A program made the position numbers and the translations under genes. From an uncultured Bacteroidales bacterium (GTDB lineage: Bacteria; Bacteroidota; Bacteroidia; Bacteroidales; UBA4417): 38,694 nt of DNA. The notes beneath the pieces are model-generated. The model did not search any database. It was not told the origin of the DNA and was given only the letters and a program-made list of their open reading frames with translations. This document shows, piece by piece, positions 8,907 through 17,054 of the stretch. Position 1 is the stretch's first letter; each line of letters begins with the position of its first letter. The stretch lies in contig CAJAXK010000228.1 in NCBI GenBank assembly GCA_903946925.1, positions 1-38,694 on the forward strand, in the 5' to 3' direction.

Positions 8907-8918
8907 TGTGGGAGGTTT

Positions 8919-9058
8919 GGATTGCGGATTGCGGATGTCGGATTGCGGATTGCAGATTGCGGATTGCGGATGTCGGATTGCGGATGTCGGATTGCGGATG
9001 TCGGATTGCGGATGTCGGATTGCAGATTGCGGATTGCAGATTGCAGATTGCGGATTGA
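8919..9058. repeat. Array of twenty 7-bp units (GGATTGC / GGATGTC / AGATTGC)
   Basis: The array is exactly 140 bases, with no length slips. With A = GGATTGC, B = GGATGTC and C = AGATTGC, the order is A A B A A C A B A B A B A B A C A C C, closing with GGATTGA. Because 7 is not a multiple of 3 and no unit makes a stop, all frames stay open, which produces spurious ORFs of SAIRNPQ type on the minus strand. It lies between kdsC and the prenyltransferase gene. The next 95 bases (9060-9154) hold nothing recognisable. Confidence 0.95.
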
Positions 9059-9154
9059 TGGAAGATTAGGATTGATTTTAAAAATGAAATTTGGAAATGG
9101 ATAATGAAACCAAACAAGGATTGATATTAAATTTGAATTGCCTTTATATCCTAG

Positions 9155-9237
9155 CCACCCATCAACCATTCACCCCATCGCCCCATCGCCTATCAACCCA
9201 TCAACCCATCCACCCATCAACCTAACCTAACAACCCA
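9155..9237. repeat. Word-like simple repeat (CACCCATCAACC type) running into a start codon
   Basis: Repeated pieces of CCCATCAACC and CCCCATCG occupy the 80 bases before the prenyltransferase gene and end in CAACCCA, directly before its ATG. The segment therefore replaces whatever ribosome-binding region the gene would normally have. No purine-rich site is present. Confidence 0.75.
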
Positions 9238-10152
9238 ATGCCCGCCATTCTGTACATGCTAAGGATACCGAACCTGCTGATTATCGCATTCACATTCTTG
9301 CTGTTAAGGTATTTGGTTTTTTTATCTTTTTATTCTGCTTTCGATTTGGAAGCAGGAATGGGCAGTCTGGATTTCTTGTTAATGGTTACAGCCACCATAC
9401 TCATTGCCGCTGCAGGTTACTTCAGCAACGATTATTTTGATATTGAAACCGACAGCGTAAACAAGCCCGAAAAACAACATATTGGCACGAAAATTTCGCA
9501 GGGTTCAACGTTGGCCTTATCGCTCCTGTTAAGTTTTGCAGCCATGTTACTTACGGTGTTTTTAGCTTTTAAAATCGGAAGTTGGATTCCCGCTGGATTG
9601 TTGCTTTTCGCTTTGTTTGTAACCTGGTGGTATGCTATGTTGCTGAAAAAGAGTTTTTTGTGGGGAAATATAGCGGTTTCCTGTATGTCGGCCGGAACAA
9701 TCGCAATGGCATGGATTATTGAGAAGCAATGTTCACAAATTCCGCAAGCACTTTCCTCAATAATAACAAACGTTATTGTTGGAATAAGCGTTTTTGCATT
9801 CCTGCTTAGCCTAATGCGCGAAATTGTGAAGGATATAGAAGATATGGAAGGCGATAAAGTAATTGGTTGCCATTCGGTTCCGCTTGTAAAAGGGATTTCG
9901 TTCACAACAAAACTTTTACAAACACTTGCTGCGGTTACTTTCCTGTTTTTGCTTATTGCACAGGTGCAACTGTATCAGTATTCCAGGTATTTTGCTATGT
10001 TATGGTTGTTTGTTTTTGTCGAAATACCAATAGGCTACTTTTTGTTTAAACTCAACAAGGCACAATCAAAAATAGAATTCCATAAGCTTAGTTCACTTCT
10101 GAAATGGATAATGTTAGGCGGAATGGGCTCCATTATTGCCGGGCAAATTTGA
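9238..10152 (+). CDS. UbiA-family prenyltransferase (geranylgeranylglycerol-phosphate geranylgeranyltransferase-like)
   Basis: A 304-residue membrane protein with eight to nine hydrophobic helices. Both aspartate-rich Mg-diphosphate sites are present: NDYFDIETD at 64-72 and KDIEDMEGD at 198-206, followed by the usual conserved small/Pro loop (SVP). The family joins a polyprenyl diphosphate to an aromatic or glycerol-phosphate acceptor in the inner membrane. Homologues in this position, next to maf, are often annotated as geranylgeranylglycerol-phosphate geranylgeranyltransferase, but the acceptor cannot be read from sequence. The ATG at 9238 abuts a simple repeat and lacks a Shine-Dalgarno site. 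ATG starts further in would delete the first helix. Confidence 0.88.
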   Translation: MPAILYMLRIPNLLIIAFTFLLLRYLVFLSFYSAFDLEAGMGSLDFLLMVTATILIAAAGYFSNDYFDIETDSVNKPEKQHIGTKISQGSTLALSLLLSFAAMLLTVFLAFKIGSWIPAGLLLFALFVTWWYAMLLKKSFLWGNIAVSCMSAGTIAMAWIIEKQCSQIPQALSSIITNVIVGISVFAFLLSLMREIVKDIEDMEGDKVIGCHSVPLVKGISFTTKLLQTLAAVTFLFLLIAQVQLYQYSRYFAMLWLFVFVEIPIGYFLFKLNKAQSKIEFHKLSSLLKWIMLGGMGSIIAGQI

Positions 10153-10194
10153 AAATGGAAATGTCAAATTCCCTAAAATTCTAGTTTCAAAACT

Positions 10195-10287
10195 TCCCCA
10201 TCAACCCATTACAGCATTCTCACATTCCCACATTCCCACATTCCCACATTACCGCATTATCAAATTACCACATTAGCACATTACCCA
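10195..10287. repeat. Word-like simple repeat (CACATTCCCA / CACATTA type) running into the maf start
   Basis: Short words CACATTCCCA, CATTACC and CACATTA are repeated imperfectly, and the segment ends in ATTACCCA immediately before the maf ATG. Like the repeat before the neighbouring prenyltransferase gene, it leaves no purine-rich ribosome site. No gene or hairpin is visible within it. Confidence 0.75.
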
Positions 10288-10896
10288 ATGAATCAGGAAA
10301 TCCTCCAACATTACAACTTATTGTTAGGCTCAAAATCCCCTCGCAGGCAGGAATTGCTAAAAGCTTTGGGACTTCATTACAGCCTTATCGAATTGGATGT
10401 TGACGAAATATACCCACCACATTTGCATGCAGCCGAAATTGCAAGGTTCCTGTGCGAACTTAAAGCCGATGCTTACAAAGCCAATTTACTGCCTACAGAT
10501 TCGATATTGGTTACAGCAGATACCATTGTTTGGTTAGATGGAAAATACATTGGAAAACCATCCGGAAAGGATGAAGCCATTGAGATGCTTAAGCAACTTT
10601 CGGGCAAACAGCATTCTGTATTTTCGGGAATCTGTTTAAAATCTTCGACAAAGAAAACTGTTTTCCATGCCCATACTTTGGTTAATTTCAGGGAACTCAA
10701 AACAGATGAAATAGAATACTACGTTGACCATTACAAGCCTTTCGACAAAGCCGGCTCCTACGGAATACAGGATTGGATTGGCTACATTGGTATAACCGGG
10801 ATTGAAGGCTGCTACTACAATGTAATGGGTTTTCCGGTGCAGATGTTTTACGAAGAATTGGAGAAATTTATTCTATCTATTCAATCCAAAGTCTGA
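10288..10896 (+). CDS. maf: Maf-like nucleoside triphosphate pyrophosphatase
   Basis: A 202-residue protein of the usual Maf length. The N-terminal signature is LLGSKSPRRQELL (12-24), followed by the acidic TADTIVWLDG (76-85), a GKP loop (89-91) and the C-terminal KAGSYGIQDW segment (near 155). Maf proteins hydrolyse canonical or modified nucleoside triphosphates (dTTP/UTP-type for the YhdE subgroup) to monophosphate and diphosphate, and are linked to cell-division arrest. The subgroup is inferred. It is part of the conserved row with DUF2520, kdsC and ubiA. The gene begins directly after a simple-sequence tract, so translation initiation is probably independent of a Shine-Dalgarno site. Confidence 0.93.
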   Translation: MNQEILQHYNLLLGSKSPRRQELLKALGLHYSLIELDVDEIYPPHLHAAEIARFLCELKADAYKANLLPTDSILVTADTIVWLDGKYIGKPSGKDEAIEMLKQLSGKQHSVFSGICLKSSTKKTVFHAHTLVNFRELKTDEIEYYVDHYKPFDKAGSYGIQDWIGYIGITGIEGCYYNVMGFPVQMFYEELEKFILSIQSKV

Positions 10897-10946
10897 GTGT
10901 TTAAATAAATATAGTCAAATGTAAGTTGAAACCTAAAATTGAAACC

Positions 10947-11438
10947 ATGAACAATATAAGCCGCAACGTAAAACACACAAGCTTTTTCTTTTTGATTTCC
11001 GTTTTATTGATGGTTTCGTGCTCTTCGACCAAGGAATGGAATGTCCCTGCTGAATTGGCAAAAGAGTGGAAATCCGAAAAGTCGAAAATTACAGTCCGAA
11101 CAGAACCTAAATGGATGAAATTCGATTTTATTTCTGATTCGGCGGCAGTTTCCCTAAAAATAAATGCCGACAAAACTGTAAGCGGTTCAATTGGTATGGC
11201 ATCCTTTGATGATGGGATCTTAGAGAAAAATAGCGGGAATCCGGAAAAAACAGGCGTTGCTTACATAGTGAAATGTGGCAAAATCGGGAAGATATTCGAA
11301 AAAGACCCATTAGTTTCGAAGGAAATTGAAATATGGCTAAGTCTGATAAAAACTAATATGGAAGCGGAAATCCGTTACACCGAGAAAGGAAGTAAATTCC
11401 CAATGGCAGGCATTGTTTTTGAGGAAGTAAAAGATTGA
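10947..11438 (+). CDS. Predicted lipoprotein of unknown function
   Basis: A 163-residue protein with a type II signal sequence: basic N-terminus, hydrophobic stretch and lipobox ending VSC at residue 25, so it should be lipid-anchored after processing. The ATG at 10947 was chosen over a TTG seven codons upstream because it places the signal peptide normally. The mature part is about 140 residues, rich in Lys and Glu, with repeated short beta-like segments (KWMKFDFISDSAAVSLKI, TVSGSIGMASFDDG). I do not recognise the family. It follows maf by 50 bp in the same direction and may be the end of that transcription unit. Confidence 0.75.
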   Translation: MNNISRNVKHTSFFFLISVLLMVSCSSTKEWNVPAELAKEWKSEKSKITVRTEPKWMKFDFISDSAAVSLKINADKTVSGSIGMASFDDGILEKNSGNPEKTGVAYIVKCGKIGKIFEKDPLVSKEIEIWLSLIKTNMEAEIRYTEKGSKFPMAGIVFEEVKD

Positions 11439-11587
11439 ACCGTAAGGCTATATTCGGAAAAAACATTTTTTTGTGTAAGAAAATTCAAGCACCTAAAAAG
11501 TTTTATGAAAGGAAATTATATTCCATCAAGCACGTGTAAGCCATACCATTTTTCAGAGACAGCATCCAAAATAAACAGCAGCATCTA

Positions 11588-12457
11588 TTGAGGTCGCTTA
11601 GTTTTATAATCAACTCGAATCTTTTCATTGCTTTTGCAGCGGTTACGCTCACAATGGCAACACAAGTTCAGTTAGATGAGAAACCCCAATTCCAATTTTA
11701 TATTGCTGCAATATTTTTTGCCACTTTATTAGAATACAATTTTCACAGGTTAATTTCAGTAAACAATAACAAAGAAGCCTTTCCGGTTGAAAAAAACAAT
11801 TGGGCTTCGGGACATCTGCCAATAATCAAAGTATTGATTTTGAGCTCTATTGCTGGTTTGGTGTTTTCAATGTTATTCGTTTCAATCAGCATAATTATAG
11901 CGTTTGGCCTGTTATCTGTTTTTACTTTTTTTTATTCGGCCGAAAACTTTGGCAAGAACAAAATACTGTTCGGATACAAAGGGATTACGGGAATGAAAAC
12001 TATAGCGATAGCCTTTGTTTGGGCAACGATAACCGTATATTTACCTGTTTTACATTTAGATACTGGTTTTGATACTGTAAAAATTTTTCTGCTTTTTGCC
12101 CAGCGCTTTGCTTTTATTTTTGCCATTGCTATCCCATTTGATATCCGCGATATGGACACCGATTCGCGTGCAGGTACAAAATCACTCCCAATTGTTTTTG
12201 GCAGTAGGTTATCTGTTCAAATTGCTAATTTTGCCTTGTTGCTTTCGCTAATTATTTCAATTGTTGAATACTTTAGATCCGAACAGCCTTGGGTGTTTTT
12301 GGCTTGCCTCCTTTCAGTTTCGTTTACATCCATAGTTATCAATAGCCGGAAAATAAAAAACATGCCATTTTACTATCATGGCATTTTGGATGGATGCCTG
12401 GTTTTATATGGCTTGCTTATTTGGTTAAGTTACTATTTAGGTGGATTTCCCAACTAA
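11588..12457 (+). CDS. Divergent UbiA-like membrane prenyltransferase homologue
   Basis: A 289-residue protein with about eight hydrophobic helices. The second UbiA aspartate motif is clear (FDIRDMDTD at 184-192, followed by the typical GTKSLPIVFG), but the first motif (NDxxDxxxD) is replaced by YNFHRL around 50-55 with no aspartates. Either substrate binding differs or the protein has another function in the UbiA superfamily. The first membrane helix requires the TTG at 11588 as start, since the frame has no ATG between the upstream stop (11537-11539) and codon 23. It is 149 bp from the lipoprotein gene. Its stop lies directly at the 4-bp target duplication of MITE copy B. Superfamily membership is likely, activity uncertain. 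Confidence 0.75.
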   Translation: MRSLSFIINSNLFIAFAAVTLTMATQVQLDEKPQFQFYIAAIFFATLLEYNFHRLISVNNNKEAFPVEKNNWASGHLPIIKVLILSSIAGLVFSMLFVSISIIIAFGLLSVFTFFYSAENFGKNKILFGYKGITGMKTIAIAFVWATITVYLPVLHLDTGFDTVKIFLLFAQRFAFIFAIAIPFDIRDMDTDSRAGTKSLPIVFGSRLSVQIANFALLLSLIISIVEYFRSEQPWVFLACLLSVSFTSIVINSRKIKNMPFYYHGILDGCLVLYGLLIWLSYYLGGFPN

Positions 12458-12461
12458 ACTT

Positions 12462-12687
12462 TGAGTCCACTCCGACAAGTTTTTTTTGCCACAAAGCGGT
12501 GTGCTGAGCCTGCCGAAGCAACACAAAGCCTCTAAGGTTACTCGCTATTGCTTATTTTAACGGAGTTCGTGATATCGCTTCGCTAAGTTCACAAAGTATA
12601 TAACACAGAATAACAATTCTTTGTGCCCCTTTGTGTCATAGTGTCTTAGTGGCGTTTCTTCATTTTCAGGTTACCGGAGTGGACTCA
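12462..12687 (+). mobile_element. MITE-like element, copy B
   Basis: The element is 226 bp, starting TGAGTCCACTCCG and ending in its exact complement CGGAGTGGACTCA. It is flanked by the 4-bp direct repeat ACTT (12458-12461 and 12688-12691), and the left repeat abuts the stop codon of the upstream gene. The internal 20-bp module GTGCTGAGCCTGCCGAAGCA (12501-12520) is the exact reverse complement of the module in copy A. A second module, GATATCGCTTCGCTAAGTTC, is at 12571-12590. The 165 bases to the next gene hold only AT-rich leader. Confidence 0.88.
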
Positions 12688-12852
12688 ACTTTGTTGTATT
12701 TTAGCATTAGCCGTAATTTCTTGCTTTTTTTTGTTGGTTGAAGCGAAATGTGGTTAATTTTGACATCATACATCTTTCGGGTTGGTGAACTTTAATATGC
12801 AATTGCACTGATTTTATGATGTGATTTCATCAAAACCAAAAAATTCATTTGT

Positions 12853-15483
12853 ATGAAAACTACTTTTTCCTGTTTGGCTCTTGTACTCCTACTTTCGTTC
12901 CTGTGTGGTTCAGCCTTAAAAGCCCAAACAGGGCAGTCGCCAGAGGCATTTTTTGGGTTTACACCAGGTTCCGATGGCAACCTTTTTGATTACAATCAAC
13001 TAATTGCCTACTTCAAGCAGTTGGACGAATCTTCGCCAAGGATTCTATTAAAAGAAATTGGCCTGTCGCCAATGGGCAATAAAATGTATTTGGCATTTGT
13101 GTCGTCGCCACAAAACCTCCAAAAGCTCGACAGCTATAAGGAGATAAACCGAAAACTTGCCTTGGATTGGAAAATGACTGATAGTGAAAGGGATTCACTT
13201 GTTGACGAAGGGAAAGTGTTTTTGTTGGCAACCTTATCCATGCACTCCAACGAAGTTGGCCCAACACAAGCTTCGCCCCAAATTGCATATTCGTTGGCTA
13301 ATACCCAAGATCCTGAACTGCTTAAATGCCTTGATAATGTGGTTTTTATGATTGTTCCAAACCACAATCCGGATGGGATGCAGATGGTGGTGGAAAATTA
13401 CCGTAAATACAAAGGCACACCTTACGAAGGCTGTTCGTTGCCAGGGCTTTACCATAAATATGTTGGCCACGACAATAACCGCGATTTTGTAACACTTACG
13501 CAACAGGACAACAAAGTAATTGCTGCCATTTACAATAAGGATTGGTTCCCACAGGTCATGGTTGAAAAGCATCAGATGGGATCAGGCGGCGTGCGGTATT
13601 TTGTCCCACCCATGAGTGATCCGATTGCCCAAAACGTGGACGAAGGGATTTGGAACTGGTCGTGGATTTTTGGTTCTGCTATGGCTAAAGATTTGACTGC
13701 CAATCAATGCCCCGGAGTTGCACAGCATTATCTTTTCGACGATTATTGGCCGGGTTCAACTGCCACTGCCGAATGGAAAAATATTATAGGGCTGTTAACC
13801 GAAGCTGCCAGCGTTAATGGGGCCACACCTCTGTTTATCGAGAAAAACGAAATTAAAGTAATAGGAAAAGGTTTGGGCGAAAATAAAAAGGGGATTAACA
13901 TGCCTTTGCCATGGGAAGGCGGATGGTGGCGGCTTTCTGATATAGTGCGTTACGAAATGCATTCCACATTTTCGCTTTTAAAAACGGCATCGGCCAACAG
14001 TAAAGAAATCCTTCAATTCAGGAACAAATTATGCCGCACACAGGTGGCCAAAGGCAAAACCGAGGCTCCTGCGTATTTCGTGCTTCCTGCGCAGCAACAC
14101 GACAAAAGCGAATTGGTGGCTTTGGTAAACTTGCTGAACGAACACGGTGTACTTGTTTATAAACTAAACTCCGACGTATTGTTGGCCGATAAAATGCTGC
14201 GAAGTGGCGATATTGTTGTGCCGCTTGCCCAACCTTTCAGGGCTTTTGCCAAAGAAGTGATGGAAGCACAAACCTTTCCTGCCCGGCATTATACGCCAGG
14301 TGGCGAATTGATTGATCCTTACGATATTACCAGTTGGTCGCTGCCATTGCACAAAGGCTTGCACAGTTTTGAAATACCTGCTGTTGTTCAGGAATTGGAA
14401 AACAAAATTGAGCCTGTTACAATTCCTTATTCCCTTAACACAACATTGGCTGGGCACGAAAATGGTTTTCTTGTTTTCGATGCCTCGGAAAACGAAAGCT
14501 ACAAGGCGGCATTTGAATCCCTGTCTTTAGGTTTAACCGTTAAAAGGACAGATAAAAATACCCTTGTAAACGGCCAATCAATTAACGCCGGAAGTTTTAT
14601 TGTTTCAGGATTTACTTCAAAATCATTTTCGGTATTGACCGATTCCCTTTCAATTTCACCTTTGTGGTACGAAAAAGAACCAGATACTTCTGCGCATGAA
14701 ATAAGTATGCCACGTATAGCTTTGGTTGAAAGCTGGTTCCATGATATGGATGCCGGATGGACAAGGTTTATTTTCGATCAATACAAAATCCCTTTCACTT
14801 TGTTGAGGCCAGCAGACTTTGCGAAAAAGGCTTTTGAACTGGATTTCGATGTTGTAATCTTTCCCGACGAGGATAAAAATGTATTGATGGAAGGGAAAAC
14901 CAAAGCTGGCAACGACTATTACATGGCCAATTATCCACCTGAGTTTACAAAAGGAATGGGTAAGGATGGCTTTCAGAAAGTGTTGAAATTTATCAAATCA
15001 GGTGGTACTGTGTTGTCGTGGGGCAATTCAACAGATCTTTTTGAAGGGCTTATGACAATAAAATTAAGCGATACCGAAAATGAGGAATTCAAGTTCCCAT
15101 TTACCAATGTTGCCGACAAACTTAAAAAATCAGGTTTAAATTGCCCCGGCTCGTTACTTAAAGTCAATCTTTTGCCCAACCACCAATTAACATTGGGCAT
15201 GAAAAGTGAAGCCGGAGTATTAACAACTGCCGAACATGTTTTTCAAACTTCGCTTCCTTCATTCGATATGGATAGAAGGGTGGTTGCAAGCTTCCCTGAA
15301 ACGCATTGTTTGCTAAGCGGATTATGCCAAAAAGAAGAACTTTTAGGTAATTATGCCACCATGGTTTGGCTTAGAAAAGGAAAAGGAAACCTCGTAATCT
15401 ATGGCTTCAACCCTCAATTCAGGGCTTCAACCGCTGGTGTTTATAAATTGCTGTTTAACGGATTATTGCTGCAAAATCGGTAA
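12853..15483 (+). CDS. Secreted M14-family zinc carboxypeptidase-like protein
   Basis: An 876-residue protein with a signal peptide (cleavage probably after ALKA, about residue 24). The M14 fold is shown by the zinc-binding pair in MHSNEVGP (H131, E134), VPNHNPDGM (169-176), NNRDF (208-212, substrate-binding Arg) and EKHQMG (third zinc ligand H240). A TEAAS segment holds a likely catalytic Glu (E317). The C-terminal half (about 450-870) is not peptidase. It includes VVIFPDE and SGGTVLSWGNS strands that resemble a class-I amidotransferase-like Rossmann fold found at the end of this family. A periplasmic or extracellular metallopeptidase acting on peptides is inferred. It stands alone between MITE copies B and C. 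Confidence 0.88.
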   Translation: MKTTFSCLALVLLLSFLCGSALKAQTGQSPEAFFGFTPGSDGNLFDYNQLIAYFKQLDESSPRILLKEIGLSPMGNKMYLAFVSSPQNLQKLDSYKEINRKLALDWKMTDSERDSLVDEGKVFLLATLSMHSNEVGPTQASPQIAYSLANTQDPELLKCLDNVVFMIVPNHNPDGMQMVVENYRKYKGTPYEGCSLPGLYHKYVGHDNNRDFVTLTQQDNKVIAAIYNKDWFPQVMVEKHQMGSGGVRYFVPPMSDPIAQNVDEGIWNWSWIFGSAMAKDLTANQCPGVAQHYLFDDYWPGSTATAEWKNIIGLLTEAASVNGATPLFIEKNEIKVIGKGLGENKKGINMPLPWEGGWWRLSDIVRYEMHSTFSLLKTASANSKEILQFRNKLCRTQVAKGKTEAPAYFVLPAQQHDKSELVALVNLLNEHGVLVYKLNSDVLLADKMLRSGDIVVPLAQPFRAFAKEVMEAQTFPARHYTPGGELIDPYDITSWSLPLHKGLHSFEIPAVVQELENKIEPVTIPYSLNTTLAGHENGFLVFDASENESYKAAFESLSLGLTVKRTDKNTLVNGQSINAGSFIVSGFTSKSFSVLTDSLSISPLWYEKEPDTSAHEISMPRIALVESWFHDMDAGWTRFIFDQYKIPFTLLRPADFAKKAFELDFDVVIFPDEDKNVLMEGKTKAGNDYYMANYPPEFTKGMGKDGFQKVLKFIKSGGTVLSWGNSTDLFEGLMTIKLSDTENEEFKFPFTNVADKLKKSGLNCPGSLLKVNLLPNHQLTLGMKSEAGVLTTAEHVFQTSLPSFDMDRRVVASFPETHCLLSGLCQKEELLGNYATMVWLRKGKGNLVIYGFNPQFRASTAGVYKLLFNGLLLQNR

Positions 15484-15551
15484 AACGTAAATTTCGATAA
15501 TCAAGGTTTTTTTGAACGAAAGAGTTGAGTAACGATTCCATACTCTATACT

Positions 15552-15748
15552 TGAGTCCACTCCGAAAACCCTAAAAAAAGAAAACCACGGAGGCACAGAG
15601 GACACAGAGTCACACAGAGTGTTGTCAGTCAGCACTATAAGCTTTTTGAAACTTAGCGAAGCGATATCACGAACTCTTTTAAAAATAAGAAATTGTGAGT
15701 AAACTTAGAGCCTTTGTGGCAAAAAAAAGACTTATCGGAATATACTCA
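15552..15748 (-). mobile_element. MITE-like element, copy C (inverted)
   Basis: The element is 197 bp, inverted relative to copies A, B, D, E and F. The left end is TGAGTCCACTCCGAAAAC and the right end is degenerate (CGGAATATACTCA). Flanking tetramers are TACT and AACT, three of four bases equal, as expected for an old duplication. It carries the GATATCGCTTCGCTAAGTT module in reverse (15650-15674), matching 25 bases of copy B exactly. The rest of the 15484-15843 spacer has nothing recognisable. Confidence 0.82.
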
Positions 15749-15843
15749 AACTTAAGATTTCCTTAAAACAATAGGCAAATTGAACAAATAAGGCTCAAAA
15801 TCCTTGTTTAACTGGTACATAATTTAACATTAACAAAAGACCT

Positions 15844-16884
15844 ATGAGAATTACGATTTCACTTTTTCTTGCCCTTTTATATTTTACAGTTTCTGCCCAG
15901 GAGAAACATTTGAAGAACATCCAACAGTTAACTTATGGAGGCGATAATGCCGAAGCATATTTTAGTTTCGATGGCAAAAACCTTTCATTTCAATGCAATA
16001 ATCCGGCCTGGGATTTAAAATGCGATCAGATTTTCAATCTTGATATAGCCAAAGCTGCCGCTGATACAACCTATCGCCCAACTCTTATCAGCACAGGTTT
16101 GGGACGTACTACCTGCTCATATTTTATGCCCGGTGACAAACAGATTCTTTACGCATCCACACATTTAGGTTCAAACGAATGCCCGCCTAATCCCGAACCT
16201 CGTGCCGACCACAAATACCTGTGGGCAATTTATCCTGATTTCGATATTTTTATTGCCGACCTCAAAGGCAATGTAGTAAAACAACTCACAAACCTTCCGG
16301 GATACGATGCCGAAGCCACGGTTTCGCCTGATGGGAAAAAGATTGTTTTTACCTCAACCCGCAATGGCGATCTAGATTTATACACCTGCAACATTGACGG
16401 AACCAATGTAAAACAAGTTACCGACCAATTAGGTTACGATGGTGGTGCATTTTTTTCGCCCGATAGCAAGAAATTGGTTTTCAGGGCATCTAGGCCAAAA
16501 TCTGCTGACGAAATCAAAGAATACAAGGAGTTGTTGGCACAAGGACTTGTGATGCCTACAAACATGGAAATTTGTGTTTGCAATGTTGATGGCAGCGATT
16601 TTAAACAAATAACCCATTTAGGCAAAGCCAATTGGGCACCTTTTTTCACGCCTTCGGGAAAGAAAATTATTTTTTCGAGCAACCACAAATCAGTCAAAGG
16701 GTATGATTTTCACCTATTTATGGTCAACCTCGATGGCTCGGGAATAGAACAGGTAACCTCCGAAAGTTATTTCAATGCTTTTCCAATGTTTTCGCCTGAT
16801 GGCAAAAAACTGGTTTGGTCATCGAACAGGAACAATCACGGATCCAAGGACACAAATCTTTTTATTGCCGATTGGGTAGAGTAG
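15844..16884 (+). CDS. Secreted TolB-like beta-propeller (PD40 repeats)
   Basis: A 346-residue protein with a short signal peptide (hydrophobic 3-17, SAQ near residue 19). It contains at least five WD40-like PD40 blades, with cores such as SPDGKKIVF (161-169), SPDSKKLVF (205-213), TPSGKKIIFSS and SPDGKKLVWSS. Such propellers usually bind other proteins or are attached to peptidases. A TolB-like periplasmic scaffold or sensor role is possible, but no tol/pal genes are near. The LFIADW C-terminus closes the propeller. The gene follows the M14 peptidase gene in the same direction, separated by MITE copy C, so a functional link is only suggested. Confidence 0.85.
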   Translation: MRITISLFLALLYFTVSAQEKHLKNIQQLTYGGDNAEAYFSFDGKNLSFQCNNPAWDLKCDQIFNLDIAKAAADTTYRPTLISTGLGRTTCSYFMPGDKQILYASTHLGSNECPPNPEPRADHKYLWAIYPDFDIFIADLKGNVVKQLTNLPGYDAEATVSPDGKKIVFTSTRNGDLDLYTCNIDGTNVKQVTDQLGYDGGAFFSPDSKKLVFRASRPKSADEIKEYKELLAQGLVMPTNMEICVCNVDGSDFKQITHLGKANWAPFFTPSGKKIIFSSNHKSVKGYDFHLFMVNLDGSGIEQVTSESYFNAFPMFSPDGKKLVWSSNRNNHGSKDTNLFIADWVE

Positions 16885-17054
16885 ATTATTGGGTAGTGGG
16901 TGGTGAGGAGGCTAATGGTTATTAGTTGTTGGTTATTGGTCTATTGTGGACGCTGAGTCTAAGTGTTATTGGCTGATGGTTATTGGTTAGTTAAAGTGTT
17001 TTAGGCACTTAAGAGCACTTTAGGCACTTTAAATACTTTAGGCACTTTAAAACT
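16885..17054. repeat. Word-like simple repeats (GGTTATTGG and ACTTTAGGC types) in a convergent spacer
   Basis: The left half repeats TTATTGGT, GGTTATT and GGTAGTGGGTGG. The right half repeats ACTTTAGGCACTTTAAA, continuing to the stop codon of the minus-strand kinase. These are two unrelated words side by side between convergent genes. I see no classic terminator, although the A/T-rich direct repeats could pause transcription from both sides. Confidence 0.7.

Noticed and set aside
8919-9058. Possible CRISPR array or coding repeat (SAIRNPQ / IADCGLR frames)
   Set aside because: Units are only 7 bp with no spacers, and all frames are open merely because no unit contains a stop. There is no start context and no cas gene nearby.
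9432-9905. 157-codon frame antisense to the UbiA prenyltransferase
   Set aside because: It is a shadow of a membrane protein gene with both catalytic motifs intact on the plus strand.
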